A stretch of 64,000 nt of DNA from assembly GCA_944470555.2 (NCBI GenBank), contig OX104127.1:48970934-49034933 (forward strand), read 5' to 3'. This DNA comes from Heterobilharzia americana. Its lineage: Eukaryota; Platyhelminthes; Trematoda; Strigeidida; Schistosomatidae. This document shows, one piece after another, positions 46,838-58,835 of this stretch. A model generated the notes under the pieces. That model saw nothing but the letters and a program-made list of their open reading frames with translations. It searched no databases and had not been told where the DNA came from. Each line of letters opens with the position of its first letter. Within the stretch, counting starts at the first letter, position 1. The translations under genes and the position numbers were made by a program.

Positions 46838-48015
46838 GGTATTTGTATTTACCAATGAATGTAAAACAAATAAATTTCTTTCAACTGTTTTATATCAGAC
46901 ATTCTTAGATCAGATGAACAGCTTTTCCTTGGTTGTCTTGTTAAGCAGAAAGGAAATAAACATTTAGGTATAACCATTTTGGGGAAAGAAACGAATTCGA
47001 ACAAATATTTAGATTCCAACTCATCATATTCACTTAGTGCGAAAGCTTCTATTGCCTACAGTCTCTTAAAGAGAGCCCACGCTCTAACAATGGATGAAAA
47101 TGAAAGGTTTAACAAATTAAAATATGTGAATAAGATACTTAAAATTAATTATTCGATGATATTCATTCGCAAAATAGAAAATAACATTAAATTAAACCGT
47201 AAAACTACTCTTAAATCATGGGCCTACCATGCAGATCACACACATTGGATAAAATTAGAAGAGTGCTCAATAAATGCAATATCAAAAAGTTCTACAGAAC
47301 ATCAAACGCATTGCAGAATATCTTGGTCTACATGAAGGACGAGGTCCCTCGGGATTCACAATCTAGTTGTGTTTATAGAATAATATACTCAGACTGCGAT
47401 GCAGAAAATATGGGGCAGACTTCACATGAAATAGAAGTTGGAAAAGATTAACACCAAAATGCTTCCACCTGACCCCCTAGAAATCCAGAGGAGCTGCAAA
47501 AACTTGAAAACACTTCAACCATAGCTCTACACGCTACAATTTCATATTACAAGGTCAAAAATATTAAAATTATTCAGAAAGGCTTTAGAAATCATAAAGA
47601 ACGTTTCATAGCAGAATCTTTCAAAATAAAGGGGAATCAAAATTGTCTAAATAGGAATGAAGGAGTTAAACGTAATCTGACCTGGTCTCAACCAACCCCC
47701 ACATACTGACATAACCAACATACATACGATAAGAACTATTAACAAACATGTACATACAAATCAGTCTGCAATGCAATTACTCTTCTTACACAATACACCA
47801 CACATGGATACCATTTTTACTCTGCAATCCTGACAACTCAAAATCATTCATGAGGAAGAATACTTGTCAAGTTATCATATATAAACCTGGATATTGTAAA
47901 TTCCGGTTTACGATAACTTTGATAAATCTATTAGTAATAAATAGCGAAACGTCAGTTGAAACAGATTTATTTTGTTTTACATTCATTGCGAAATACAAAT
48001 ACCAAATTGATGAAT
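46838..48015 (+). mobile_element. short Penelope-like element with inverted ends
   Basis: The plus-strand coding 46,979-47,335 gives SNKYLDSNSSYSLSAKASIAYSLL, then ENERFNKLKYVNKIL, a Penelope-like RT-to-endonuclease linker. The endonuclease piece SSCVYRIIYSDCDAENMGQT (about 47,375) has lost the second Tyr. The 3' end has GCGAAACGTCAGTTGAAAC near 47,945. About 60 bp at 47,950-48,015 recur in reverse at 46,838-46,900 (GGTATTTGTATTT, AATGAATGTAAAACAA). The body is 5' truncated. It ends about 260 bp from an NCX exon. Confidence 0.75.
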
Positions 48016-48273
48016 ATCACTCACCCAGTGCCCAAATGCTGTCATACCATCAGATCCAAACTTGGTTTGGATATATATAATCTAATTCAACTAATTAAAG
48101 TTTAAATTAAACTGTTTAGCAAGTCAGTAAACTGTGCATAAACCGGTTCGTACCGTAACAGAAATTATTTTAAAGTATGAAACTACATAAAACGGATAAT
48201 AAATAGGTTTACATCATTTTTAATACAAGATATTAAACAAAAGTAGTAATACACCGAATATGCTAATACTTAC

Positions 48274-51200
48274 TCAGTTTGGTCATTTTGAAATTCTATA
48301 TATCCGATGGAGTCTTCAAAATCTTTCCCACCACCTTTAGCTGTGCCTTCAACAGTTTGATATGGAAGCCTGACAACGCCACGGCAACCTAGAATTGTAT
48401 ATGATAGCAATAAATTACCCATCATGGTTGTATTATTTTGATATTATGATGAGATACAAAACAAAGATAAGTAAAATCCCATTTCAATTCATTTTTTTTC
48501 CAAAACAAATAGACCTGTTACTGACTAAGATATAACAAACGCCTCACGGTAGGTTTATGTTTCACATACCACAAAAATGTAAATGCACTGAAATCTATAA
48601 GTACGATTCTGTCTACTTCCATTTGCCAAGAAAAAAACTAGCAAATGATGAGGAAAACAAAACATATTCTTGAATCACTTGAATCCTACCTAGACCCTGA
48701 AGATAAATAGGCACAATTAAAGTACTCTAGTCATCCAGAAAACTATAGTTTACCTTCATAATGCACTCCCACATAAGTCAAGATTGCACTTCAGAGCTCT
48801 GATACTTGGTCCACTAAAAGTTAGTTATATGAGAAGTTAGATATTGTATGAAAAAAACTGACGTCAAAAAGTTATTTATCAACTTATGATTCAAGTTAGT
48901 TCAAGAAAGAACTAAGCTGTCACTATAAAGAAAACAAGTTACAGATTACAGAACATAGCTCAGCACTTGGTCTAACAGATCTTACTTGTAAATCACAACC
49001 CTTAAAAGCCTAAACCCTATTGACAAACACAACATTCTTTTGCAGAAACTACCACAAAATTCAATCAGTGGTTATTCGCCATAAATGAATCCATGAAACT
49101 AGGAAAAGCAAATAAATTGCATTCTTCAATAAGTCAACTAATAACTATCCAGCTAATGGATCACAAACGAGTTTCAAAACTCAATGTATAGCAAAGGTAT
49201 GAAGAACTGGTGAGCTGACTGATACAGTTGAGAGCTAAAATTACTCTTAGAGGGAATACGCTCACTCTATCCATGAAACATCGCTAAGTGGTATATAGAC
49301 TCTCTGTAAGATTTTCACCCTCCATTTTGACATAGATTAGATGTAAAGATGACTGGTGTACAGTCTTTCATATGCTACATGCTAACGTAGCAGCTAGATG
49401 CGGTCACTGTTCATAATATATTGGAAAAAGTTGAAGAACTTTGAAAATGAATACAAGACCACCAAAAACATGATGTGTGAGCTAATCATGTTATGCGATA
49501 CAAACTGGTTGGACTTTAATAATTAAGTAGTAAACGACGAACTCCTTACCAGTGCTTCTATCGACAATAAATTCAACACTGTTTCTTGTGGCATTTCAGT
49601 TGCTTGTCAAGATATTAGGTATATTTTATTAAATTTTGGCTTATTCACTCACTATTTGTGCTGCAAATTTGATACGAAAATCAGCCAGTCTGTGATTTTT
49701 TCTTAACGATAATGGTCAGAAAGAGGGTTGTTTCACTTAGGCGTCAAGTTTTTACTCGAATGATAAATTAAAGTTAAACAGGTTTTCTGCTACTTTATTA
49801 GACATAAAAAAGCATATCACATGTAGACACATTTAAATATTTTCACTCAAAAAGAAAAAAAACAATGGCATACCCGAAACACGTTGTACTTTTGCCTCGG
49901 CGAATTCACACGACTCACTGACACTGATTTCAGCCACATCAAACTGAAAAACTCCGGAATGGTCATCGTCCAAGACCATAATAGTAGCAACCATGGGATC
50001 AATAAGAACTGGCTGAATTGGAGTGGGAGAGTCCTTTACTTCGAGATTTCTCAAATGCACAGTGAAATGCTCATCCTCTTCAAAAATATCATCGTCTATG
50101 ATAGAGATCATAATTTGTTTATGAGTTTCACCAGCAGAAAACAAAAGAAAGCCTTGAGCCGGCTCATAATCTTCCCCTGCAACCGCGGTTCCATCAAGGG
50201 TAAAATACTCGACAGAAACAACAGAATGCATATCACCACCTACTCGACTGACTGTCACTGGAAATGTACCAACATTTTCCATAACAGTATAATGACCAGG
50301 ATTGAAAAAGAACCTCTGAACATGCGGAGGATATGTGTCTTGAGTTAAGTTCGAGTCATCAAAAGACATTCGACGTTCAACTTTGGCCTTTTTTAGAACA
50401 TTTCCACTACCTGTGAGCTGACGCGTTGCTTGCATCCGATAATAAGCTCTTGATTTAGGGCCCTTATTAAGTACCTCTATTTGTGCAAGTTCTTCCAGTT
50501 CCTTCATTTCAATGTTTGGATTTCGTTTTCTGATTTCTTTAATAGCCTCAACATAATCCATACGATGACGGTCGAATTCTGATTCTTCGGCTAATAGACC
50601 TGTGTCTCTTGGTGCATAGGTTACTTCTTCTGTGTGGTTAGTTAGTTCCAAATCACCATTAGCAGTTTTCATTAAGGCAGTTGCACGATATTTTTTCCTC
50701 AGAAACTTTTTAAAGAAAATCTTTGTATCCGCAATGTATGCACAAACCACTATGACAGGGAAGAAAATAAAAGTAAGAAGTGCTTCCCATACCTCAACCA
50801 CGCCTGGAGTAAAAACTGCTATGATGAGATACATCCAAAGGTAGGCAAATATACTCCAAGAAGAAGTGATGAAAAAGACGCTTAAATGTTTGATTCGACG
50901 AATTTCTCCGTTAGGAACAACTAACACACAGACACCGATAATAACAAACAGATTAAATGCAGCAGAACCCACAATAGTACCAGGTCCTAAGTCTCCAGCT
51001 TCAAAATTTTTTCCAATTATTTCTATAACGGATAGTAAAATCTCGGGAGCTGAAGATCCAAGAGCCATAAGAGTTAAATTTGAAACTGTTTCGTTCCAAA
51101 TACGAACGGATATCGTTTGTGTTTCTCCATTTTTTTTTCGGACAGTAACTTCTTTTTCCTGAGATGTGATCACTTCAATAGCGGCCATGAAACGGTCAGC

Positions 51201-51461
51201 AATTATCGAAACACCTAAGAATAAATACATCAGTGCTGAGAAGTAAACAATCGCCCTGGCTGCTTTGTCTCCAGCTGTAATGCCAGTTGACGGTCTCCAC
51301 ATTGGGACAATAATGCCATCGTAGCAAAATGTTCTTTGACTAGAAGGGCAAGTGCCATTAACCAATTTTTCTGCATTCAAAAACTTCGTGTGTATTGTCA
51401 AAAACACCACTGCAGTAAAAATGTATCCACTCATTTCTCCAAATTTCAAAAATAGTCCCAT
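48274..51461 (-). CDS. Na+/Ca2+ exchanger (SLC8/NCX), 5' part, two exons
   Basis: This protein exchanges sodium for calcium at the plasma membrane. Exon 1 is 51,461-49,874 (529 codons plus 1 nt, ATG at 51,461; Met10 is an alternative start). A signal-like hydrophobic segment covers residues 11-29 and further membrane segments lie at about 69-89 and 129-150. The alpha-1 repeat has GSSAPE at 135-140 and GSAAFN at 165-170. TM segments run to about 245, then an XIP-like basic stretch [10 protein letters not shown] (251-260). CBD1 spans about 380-500, with acidic DDDIFEEDE at 456-464 and LDDDHSG. CBD2 starts at about 505. Exon 2 (48,388-48,274, 115 nt) continues CBD2 with [14 protein letters not shown]. 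The donor (49,873) and acceptor are GT/AG and the phase matches (1 to 1). The second alpha repeat and C-terminal TMs were not found. Confidence 0.93.
48389..49873 (-). other. NCX intron
   Basis: A 1,485-bp intron between the two NCX exons, with donor GTATGCC at 49,873-49,867 and acceptor CTAG at 48,390-48,389. It is AT-rich with no frame over 60 codons. Unlike the flanking regions, it holds no transposon that I recognise. Confidence 0.8.
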
Positions 51462-52390
51462 AACAAATAGTTAATAAACCTGGTGGTGATGCATAGAAAT
51501 TCGCAAACTCAATGTTCTAAATTTGTCCTTGATTTTGAAAAAAAACACAAATAAGTACAACTTAAATTAATTGTTATAACAAACTTGAGGTTCAACTCCC
51601 AGATACTTCTAATTACCCGAGACTGAAATCTTTTGTGCTTGAATCCACTGATTCTTAATGTCTCATCACCTTATGACGTTCATCATTTTTAGTCTTTCAT
51701 GATGTAGTATAAGTTCCACTTGCCTGCATAACTTAGCTGAATTCTCTTCGTTAGCTTCTGGGTTACAAGTCTTTGATGAACTCCGGGGTAGAAGCTGCTA
51801 CCTTTTGGCTGCTGCAGACTTGGCAAGTTCAAAGATGGTTGTGTTGGTCAAATCCGAAGGGGGTTGTTTTTTTCATCGTGGGACAGTAAGTGCATATAAG
51901 AACTTCGAATATCGTGTTGTTAGTCAGTCGTTCCAACAGGCCTAAAAAGGAGTAAGGGCAATCAGGAATTATTCACGTAGAGCCGAAGAAGAAAGTAAAA
52001 GGATGAAGCAGAAAAAAAGAGTCTAAATTAAGAAATCAGCTATATTAAGAACTAAACTGAAAAGAGTTCGGCATCAAAGAGCCCGAAAGAGGGGAATGTG
52101 TAACGAAAGGGATGTCAGAAACATTGGAAATCATAAAACTGATATTGGCAATGAATTGGTAAGTGAAAAGATAACTGATAACATCCAGGGGAGCTAGTCA
52201 TTCTTGAGGAGTAAAAGAAAGATTTGGGAAAAACATGGTAACAGAAGTGAAGATAATTGATTTAAATTTAATGGGAAGTATACCACTAATTCTATACCAG
52301 TTAGTCCCTTCATCTTTATCAGTAGCTGAATTAAATTAGTGACTCCAAATGTCACAGACTAATTCTTCACACTTTTTTACTGGCTGTCAG
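51462..52390. other. upstream of NCX coding exon; no gene seen
   Basis: On the minus strand CACCACCAG lies 17 bases before the NCX ATG and could be a 3' splice site joining a 5'-UTR exon. No promoter motif can be supported. The rest is AT-rich without motifs. Confidence 0.35.
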
Positions 52391-52394
52391 CGGA

Positions 52395-52750
52395 TCCGAA
52401 ATTCAATATCCAATACTGAATCGCATCCAACGTAACATTGCTGACTGTACCAGGTTTTCCAGTTTGCAGGTGATTTCCGTCACTCTGGGCATATATACCG
52501 CATCCACTTACATGAGTACTTCCTCACAAAGCTGTAGTGCTCTCCGTGTAAACCATTATCACAGCTACAATGCACCCATCTAAAACAGATGTTGCGCGCA
52601 AAGGCTCTTTGAGCCTCTGACACTGATTCTTTGCAAACACCACAGTCGACAGAATTTCGCTCTTCGTTGCCGACCGAGTGGTTCGCTTTCTGTCAGGTGA
52701 TGTCAAACGTAGCGCGTTTCACCCGTGCCTTATATTTCACCATCGGTATG
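52395..52750 (-). pseudogene. PHD-like zinc finger remnant, possibly LINE ORF1
   Basis: The minus strand reads VDCGVCKESV, then a spacer, CFRWVHCSC, then SCKWMRYICPE followed by TGA. This is the spacing of a PHD finger (CxxC ... C..WVHC.C ... C...C). The second Cys of one pair is Trp, and the last Cys appears to have become the stop. PHD fingers occur in ORF1 proteins of CR1-group LINEs, and CR1-like copies lie nearby, so an ORF1 remnant is my best guess. A decayed host-gene copy is the alternative. Confidence 0.45.
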
Positions 52751-53880
52751 ACTTGAGGCGTGCTACTGTCACCCCGACTACAGGGGTTTACCGGTTCTGA
52801 CATATGGTGTGCCTGGTGTGACTGCTATGGGGGTCTTTGACGGCTGGGGTGTTGCTGCACAAATTAGATTCCATCCCCCTGCAGACCTCGTTATACGATT
52901 AAGGGCTTGCAATCTGGCTTTTGTACCATCATAGTTAAATCATTTAACATACAAATGTGAATGAAGAGGAGAATAAAGCGTGAAGTAGACAGCTTACCAA
53001 CAGGAACTTGGTATTCAGTTTCTCTCATTTTATCAGAAACTTTGACCGAATACTCCAAGTGCGTATGCAAGGAACAAGAAAGATATTTCTTGGTCAATGG
53101 TTCCCGAAGAGAGCCAAAATCTATAGCACTCGGGCGGTTCAACCGACTACAAATCACCGGCAAGAAGTATTCCCTAGTTGAGAAGATAGCTAGGTCATTG
53201 TACGTAGCAAGTCTTGCATCGATTTGATTAACCAAATTGTGTCCACTGTTACGATATGGTCGAGAGCTTTTTGCGGTGACAAACACAGTAATATTGCATC
53301 TAGATTGCAGGTGAACAGATCGCGACGTTGTTCACACCGCGCTAAGTAATAGACTTCAGCTTTCTTTTGCTTCAACCTTCCGTAGCGCTTCGATAATTTG
53401 GTTCAAATGGCATTTATACTGCCTAGCAATCTGTCAATGAAGTCCTTCTGAAAGCTTTTCACCGGCAGTGCATTAAGAATCTAACCTTAAAGCAGTGCGC
53501 AGCGTCATAAATAGATACTTGACACTGAATTTACAGCCACATAAATGGACTATTGGCTTTTGTCTTTCGCAACACTTGATTAACTGCGAATCGCAAACCG
53601 ACTTGAAGTAGAAAATGCAGCCATAATTCTTCCTCACTCTAAGACTTGATGGCCATACTTTTAATTGGTATACTTCTTCATAACCAAACACAAAATTTTT
53701 CTAGTGCATTCAGTTTTTTCACGTGGATAGACAGTATAAAGCACAATAAAACGGTAAAAGGCGTTTCAGATTGTAGAAACAGGCAGAATATGCCCTCAGA
53801 AAGTGTTAAAACACTCATTTTACACAACCAGCCAGACAATCTATAACAAGCCCGGAGATCCAGTATCTTTTTACGAGCTA
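52751..53880. other. open frames of unknown nature
   Basis: A 131-codon minus frame (53,286-52,891) and an 88-codon plus frame (52,961-53,227) overlap here. Both have balanced composition, and neither shows a motif I can name. The sequence is less AT-rich than the 30-48-kb region. It could be part of the same dead element as the PHD-like stretch, but I cannot show it. Confidence 0.3.
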
Positions 53881-54384
53881 GTGTAAGCTAATTGATTTCT
53901 CCGCGCTCGCTTCTAGGTATTGCGGAACGGTTCCAAGGCTTTGGTGGGTTCCGATGCAGTAGACCTACCCGCTCGGCTGCTGTAGCTCCGGTTAGACCGA
54001 CGGTTAGTTGGGTGTTGGTTAAATTTATAGGGAGTGTTGTTTGTTTTGTATTTTTTCCCCCAGAGACTGTGGTGGGGATGGGTTCCTCAAGTGCCGTACC
54101 AGCAGAAAATCGGTCGGACTGGTTGCAAAAAGGAGACGAAAAATACGCGCAGAGAAAAACAAATGGAAAAATAAATATAAAAAAGAATTAAGAAAAAGAA
54201 TAGGATCGGGAAAAAGGAAACTGCATGGAAGAATAAACACTAATAGGCTTGTGGGGAAGACGTCTTAGGGAGAGCTTTTGTTGGAGTTTGAGAACGTAAA
54301 GTCAGAAGGAAGAAGATTAAATAGCATCATAAAACGAATGGAAATATAGTAGTTCTCTTAGTAGAAGACGGCTGCTAGAGCGGA
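53881..54384. other. no recognisable gene; possible repeat 5' region
   Basis: GC-richer sequence (CGCGCTCGCTTC, CTCGGCTGCTGTAGC) resembling a transposon 5' UTR, followed by an A-rich K/R-coding stretch at 54,120-54,240. No motif. Confidence 0.3.
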
Positions 54385-54770
54385 CGTCTATAGAAAGGTA
54401 TAGGGTTGAGCCCGGTTCTCAGTGATAGTGGTTCTATGAGGTGTTCAGTAACGGTTGGCCATGCCAAGTTGATAGGTCGTGTTAATCTAATCCACATCCC
54501 AGTTGGATGAGCGCAAACCGTGAGTCGCTGCTTAACTTTCCAACTTCTTCTTGAAGCTGTCAGCAGACGGAGCAGTAGCAATCTCGGCGGGCAACGCATT
54601 CCAGTGGCCACAAACTCGCAGAGAGAGTTGTGGTCGCACACGGTTTTTCGCTTTTTGTGGGCGATTCTCCTTCGGTTACCACGAGGATTGGCATAGTGGC
54701 CGTTCGGTAGTATTCCGTTGTTCAGATGACTTGGGTTGATGGGAAGGAGGCTAACCTATACAGGCAAGTA
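54385..54770 (-). mobile_element. LINE ORF2 C-terminal fragment (minus)
   Basis: The minus strand near 54,560-54,620 reads HWNALPAEIATAPSADSFKKKLES. This corresponds to the W-N-LP--V--A-S---FK--L motif that ends ORF2 in CR1/Jockey-type LINEs. Later residues (NTTYQLGMANRY) run toward 54,430, with stops. It is 5' truncated at about 54,770. Confidence 0.6.
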
Positions 54771-55327
54771 ATGATGAACTCGAAGAGAGGAGAAATATGA
54801 TTTAACTACGGTTTGCGCTCTTCGCTGACTGATTTTACTTCGATTATTATATGAACTACCGTGGAAACGGCCATATTATATGCCTCTGTTTGGATGACCC
54901 ATGTTACTCTTGCAGGTATCCTCAGTTTATTGCTAAGTTGTTTTTCGTTGTTGTTTTACACTCTTGTTCACTAGTAGTGTTCACATAGCACAGAATTCTG
55001 ACGTCCCTGTGCCTTTGAGTCTTCCTTGTGGCCTGAGCAAGCTGTTGTACAGGCATTTGTAATTGGTCACTGGCGGGAAACTTCCCCGTGCTGCTTACTA
55101 TATCTAACTGATCACAGTTGTCTGACCTCAACTCAACGGAAAAAAGTACCGTTAAACTATGGGTCGAAATTCGAATAAACGTGCTCGTAAAAGCCTCAGC
55201 GAAATCTACAGTAGTGAAAAAAACTACTGTTAACATGCTTTCTTTATCGAATGAAACTGTGAGTCCTAACAAGGATTACATCGATGCGAAATTAGGCACA
55301 ACACCGATGTTATAACTGACAAATGTT

Positions 55328-56900
55328 TTGACGAGCAGCCCGATGATTGGCCCAACAACTGAGGACTATCTATGTCTTAAAACAACCGTATATAGCATTA
55401 GTGCACAGATGAAAGCTGTAATAGGTCTTCCAGGTGTTGTACGGACGGTTGAGTCTGAATTGATAATTCTCAGTAAGGAACTATCAACTGTTTCCGAACT
55501 TAAAGAAACCATTCAAGACCTGCAGCTGCAAGTGAACGGACTCCGCCCTCAGATCCTCTTAATTGATTCAGTTCCAGTCAACATAGCGGATATAGTAAGA
55601 GATATGCAGGACATTGCACCTTTAAAGCTGCTGACCACCAAATTCATCACAACCCTCGCAGATACTAGTAGCAAAGTCCAGACCGAACCTAATGCCGTGC
55701 TAAAGGTAGAGGATGTAATCAATTACATCTCTTCCGAAGTCATAAACCGCGGAGCAGCTGGTCAAGGGGGCAATTGTATACAATGTCCCAAATAAAATGC
55801 CTATAAATACCGTAAAGAAAGTACTTCTCAACCCTGCTAATATGTTAGATATTCCATGCAGTTGCTTTAGGCTCTCGAAGAAACACCAGAAATACTGCTG
55901 CACAGTTCTATTTTGTTTTGACGGTCAACAAAGGGCTACCCGGTTTATCAGTTTTTCTGACACTATCATTCTCACCACTAAACTAAGGAACGTTAAGATA
56001 GTATCAGAAAAGACTGTTAACCAAAAGCGAACCTACAAAAGTTATTTAAGCTCACAACCTACACTACCTAAAAAACATATGTTCTCCGGCTACCGATTGT
56101 TCGGATGCCTTGAATACCCAAACAACCCCATCCCAAATCATTCTGCCGATACCTACTAGTTCTACTAGTGACTCTGTATGTAGTAGTGATAAAACTGTTG
56201 ACCTTGACAAATCTATCTCCCCACCTGATATGCAAGAGCAGTCATCGTCAAAACTGGAAACCAAATATCACAGAAAACCTATCGTACACAAGCAGAACAG
56301 TAGAGCTCAAGGTTATGTTAAGGCTAAGGTGTGGAATGCCTTAGAGACACACTACAAGGAATCTCGCTCAGATGATCGATTTAGACGGGCTCATAACCCA
56401 GGCTATCCCACGCACACAGAAAACAAGCGAAATAGTATGCGGACATATCAGCATATGAATAGCAGGCAAACTCTCCAGCAGATCTCTTTCACAGAAAACG
56501 TATATTCCAAGCCTATGTTTGGAAATCAAAATTACCCAGTGGGTAGTTTTCCATACACACATCCAGGACCGTACATGAATGAACACATGGTCTACTACCC
56601 ACTAAATCACCCTTCTCAAGTATGCCATTCCGCATACACATCGAATACCAACGTCTGTGGCTGGAATACTTATGACCAACCATACATGCCTAGCCTGCAT
56701 GCTTGTAACTTTATGTGACACAGGCAATACGATGGATCCCGTAACAGTCGAGGTGGCCCACCAAATTACGGTAGGCTGCAAGAACGCCACTTCTCAGACA
56801 CTACTGCTGCACCCGGATCAGCAAGTTTTCCTCCCAATAGTAGGTCACTGAACAACCGTTTTATCAGGCCCAATCCAGCTCATATACGCTTCCTACAGTG
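55328..56900 (+). pseudogene. CR1-like ORF1 protein, frameshifted
   Basis: ORF1 proteins bind element RNA. The frame is open from about 55,331 to 55,795 with heptad-like hydrophobic spacing (SELIILSKELSTVSELKETI), suggesting a coiled coil. A frame change near 55,795 leads to 55,797-56,159, with KKHQKYCCTVLFCFDGQQ and TTKLRNVKIV, an RRM-like fold in related ORF1 proteins. Another change leads to 56,110-56,718, a Tyr/Asn/Pro-rich C-terminal domain. After an in-frame TGA at 56,716, the same frame reads on to 56,900 with RNSRGGPPNYGR and FIRPNPAH, typical basic C-terminal RNA-binding sequence. Confidence 0.6.
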
Positions 56901-57168
56901 ATGGCCAAAAAAGTTATCGACAGTGTGCTTTTTGTTGGCACTGTGAATACAGGGCCAGCTAGGTTACGCTCAACTTGCTCGCCAAAGTATAAAAGAATCC
57001 ATCCGTCTGACATACCTATTCCAAGACACAGGTGAGGCTAAAAACAACTCTCTACCCCACATTCAAACCAATTTCTAGGCGAACTAAGTGACTCACATGA
57101 ACCCACATATTCATTACAATAATCACCGCGAATCTTAACAAATAAAGCTGTAAATAATGGCAATTCGT

Positions 57169-58768
57169 TTGATATGTCACCAGATCATACTCAAACGTAG
57201 GCTCCTGACATACCCCTGACTCTCTTCACGGATCTTGAAGCGCTCACGCATTCCTACCATTCATACCTCGCTATTATCCCTATTAACGCCTGGTCTGCTA
57301 TAGGCAAACTACCAGTACTAAGAACAATATCGCTCCTGTTCAAACCGCCCATCATAATAATCACGGAATCATGGTGTCACCCTAGCATACCAGATGACGG
57401 AGTTAGTATCGACATGTACACACATTTTAGATGTGGCCGGGACAATAAGAGAAGTGGGTGTTTAATATCCTTTCTAAACATCCTAAATGTATTCAGGCTG
57501 CAAAATGCGGTGCTAAGTAAAATTAAAGACTCCTTATGGGTCACAGTGCACTGCAAAGATGCAACGGTACTGCTTGGTTGCATATACAGAGCACCTATGA
57601 TGTTCTCTGAAGACGAGTCCTTACTCAATGGTGCTCTTGAATACGCATCCTCCCTTCAATATGATCACAAGATTGTATACGGAGGCTCTAATCTACCGGG
57701 AATTGAATGTGACACTTATACATGCCCCGCTAAATATGATACTTTCCTTAGTCCGACGGGGGGTGAGAACGTGCTTGGCCTAGTCATACGTCAAGATATT
57801 CGTCCTCTTTCAACATGTGTTAGTTCCGGGCTACCCGGAAGCGACCACAAAGTGGTACTGTGTGCAATACCACCCCCTTCTTTAACCGGTACTGCGCATA
57901 TTGCCTCCACCCTCTCACAATTCAAGTACAGAAGTTGTGATAAGACACAGTGGGATCTAGCTCGTTCGTTGATTAGAAGTAGTGAATGGGGAGTGTACTT
58001 CAACACGGTCGATCTAGAACTGGCATTAAGTATACCATGTTCTAATTTCTATGCCTGCATTGATATTATAGCCCCTCTTAAAAAATCAAGAATCCCATAT
58101 CAAAAAAGCCTTTGATACCCAGAATGTTCGTTAAAAACTGCACAAACTTTCGACAAATTACTTCGAGTGTCATGACTTTGGAGCACTTATTTCTCTTCTT
58201 AATGTCCTCAGTTCTATTCGTATTTATCAGGAGACGACAGCAAAAATGATGAAACCACTGCACTAGCTAGCTCCTCCAAAATATGTGCTCTTGTGGAACT
58301 TCTAAGGAAGCGATTCAACCGACCGAAGCATAATATTTCTTTCCTCACTCACGATGGTAACGTCTATAGTAAGCCTGAAGAACTAGGTGGATTATTCAAC
58401 GACATTTACACTGCTAGCTACTTGCCGTCGGCAATCTCCACCAATAATGTGAACCTCGTTAAAATTAGGGATTAGTTATCCCCTCCCACACTGAAACCTG
58501 TTGGCACCATTGATTTCACATGTGCTAACATTAAACAAGCCACCAAAACACTTAAGTTCTCTAGGAGCACAGGTATTGACTGAATGGCTTCATACTTCTT
58601 TAAAAATGGAGGTCCTGACACTTTGTTACTACTACTTAAACTATACTCCATACCCATGGAGACTTCTACATACCCCGATATATGGAGGATGTCCTTCATA
58701 ATACCTAGACACAAATTGGGTCCAAAAACTGAAGTTAATAACTACAGACCTATAAATATCACGCCAGC
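57169..58768 (+). repeat. inverted repeat C, left arm (1600 bp)
   Basis: Reverse complement of 61,964-63,563; paired coordinates sum to 120,732 throughout. One mismatch was noticed, near 58,216. The arms lie wholly inside CR1-like sequence. At 58,769 the two copies remain homologous but suddenly become diverged (TGTCTATCATG against the partner's TATCTAGAATTATG). Confidence 0.95.
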
Positions 58769-58835
58769 TGTGTCTATCATGAAGAAAATTACACGTATAA
58801 AGGGTAAACTAATCGAACTGGAAGCTCGATAGAAT
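57215..58835 (+). pseudogene. CR1-like ORF2 (endonuclease and start of RT)
   Basis: The endonuclease reads from SWCHPSIPDD (57,370) through the frame 57,414-58,115. The metal-binding GDFN motif is GGSN (VYGGSNLPGIE) and the SDHKVV box is intact, so the nuclease is probably dead. After a stop near 58,115 a linker reads LLRKRFNRPKHNISFLTHDG (58,296 on). An in-frame TGA follows STGID at about 58,581, then the first RT motifs, ASYFFKNGG and NNYRPINITPAVS, before homology ends. The same stops and the GGSN change recur in the minus-strand arm. Confidence 0.75.

Larger units (their letters stand above)
55100..58835 (+). mobile_element. CR1/SR1-like LINE (plus copy), 3' truncated
   Basis: ORF1 and ORF2 regions follow each other on the plus strand. 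The ORF2 endonuclease and the beginning of the RT are present; homology stops near 58,830, before the catalytic RT box. The segment 57,169-58,768 is one arm of inverted repeat C. CR1 affiliation rests on the EN wording (ITESWCHPSIPDD, SDHKVV) and on the RT wording, which matches the minus copy at 60.6-63.6 kb. Confidence 0.8.

Noticed and set aside
49833..49873. NCX reading past 49,874 ([12 protein letters not shown])
   Set aside because: This is read-through into the intron; a GT donor at 49,873 in phase with the next exon explains the end.
49874..50348. 154-codon plus-strand frame inside the NCX exon
   Set aside because: It is the antisense shadow of the NCX coding exon with no motif.
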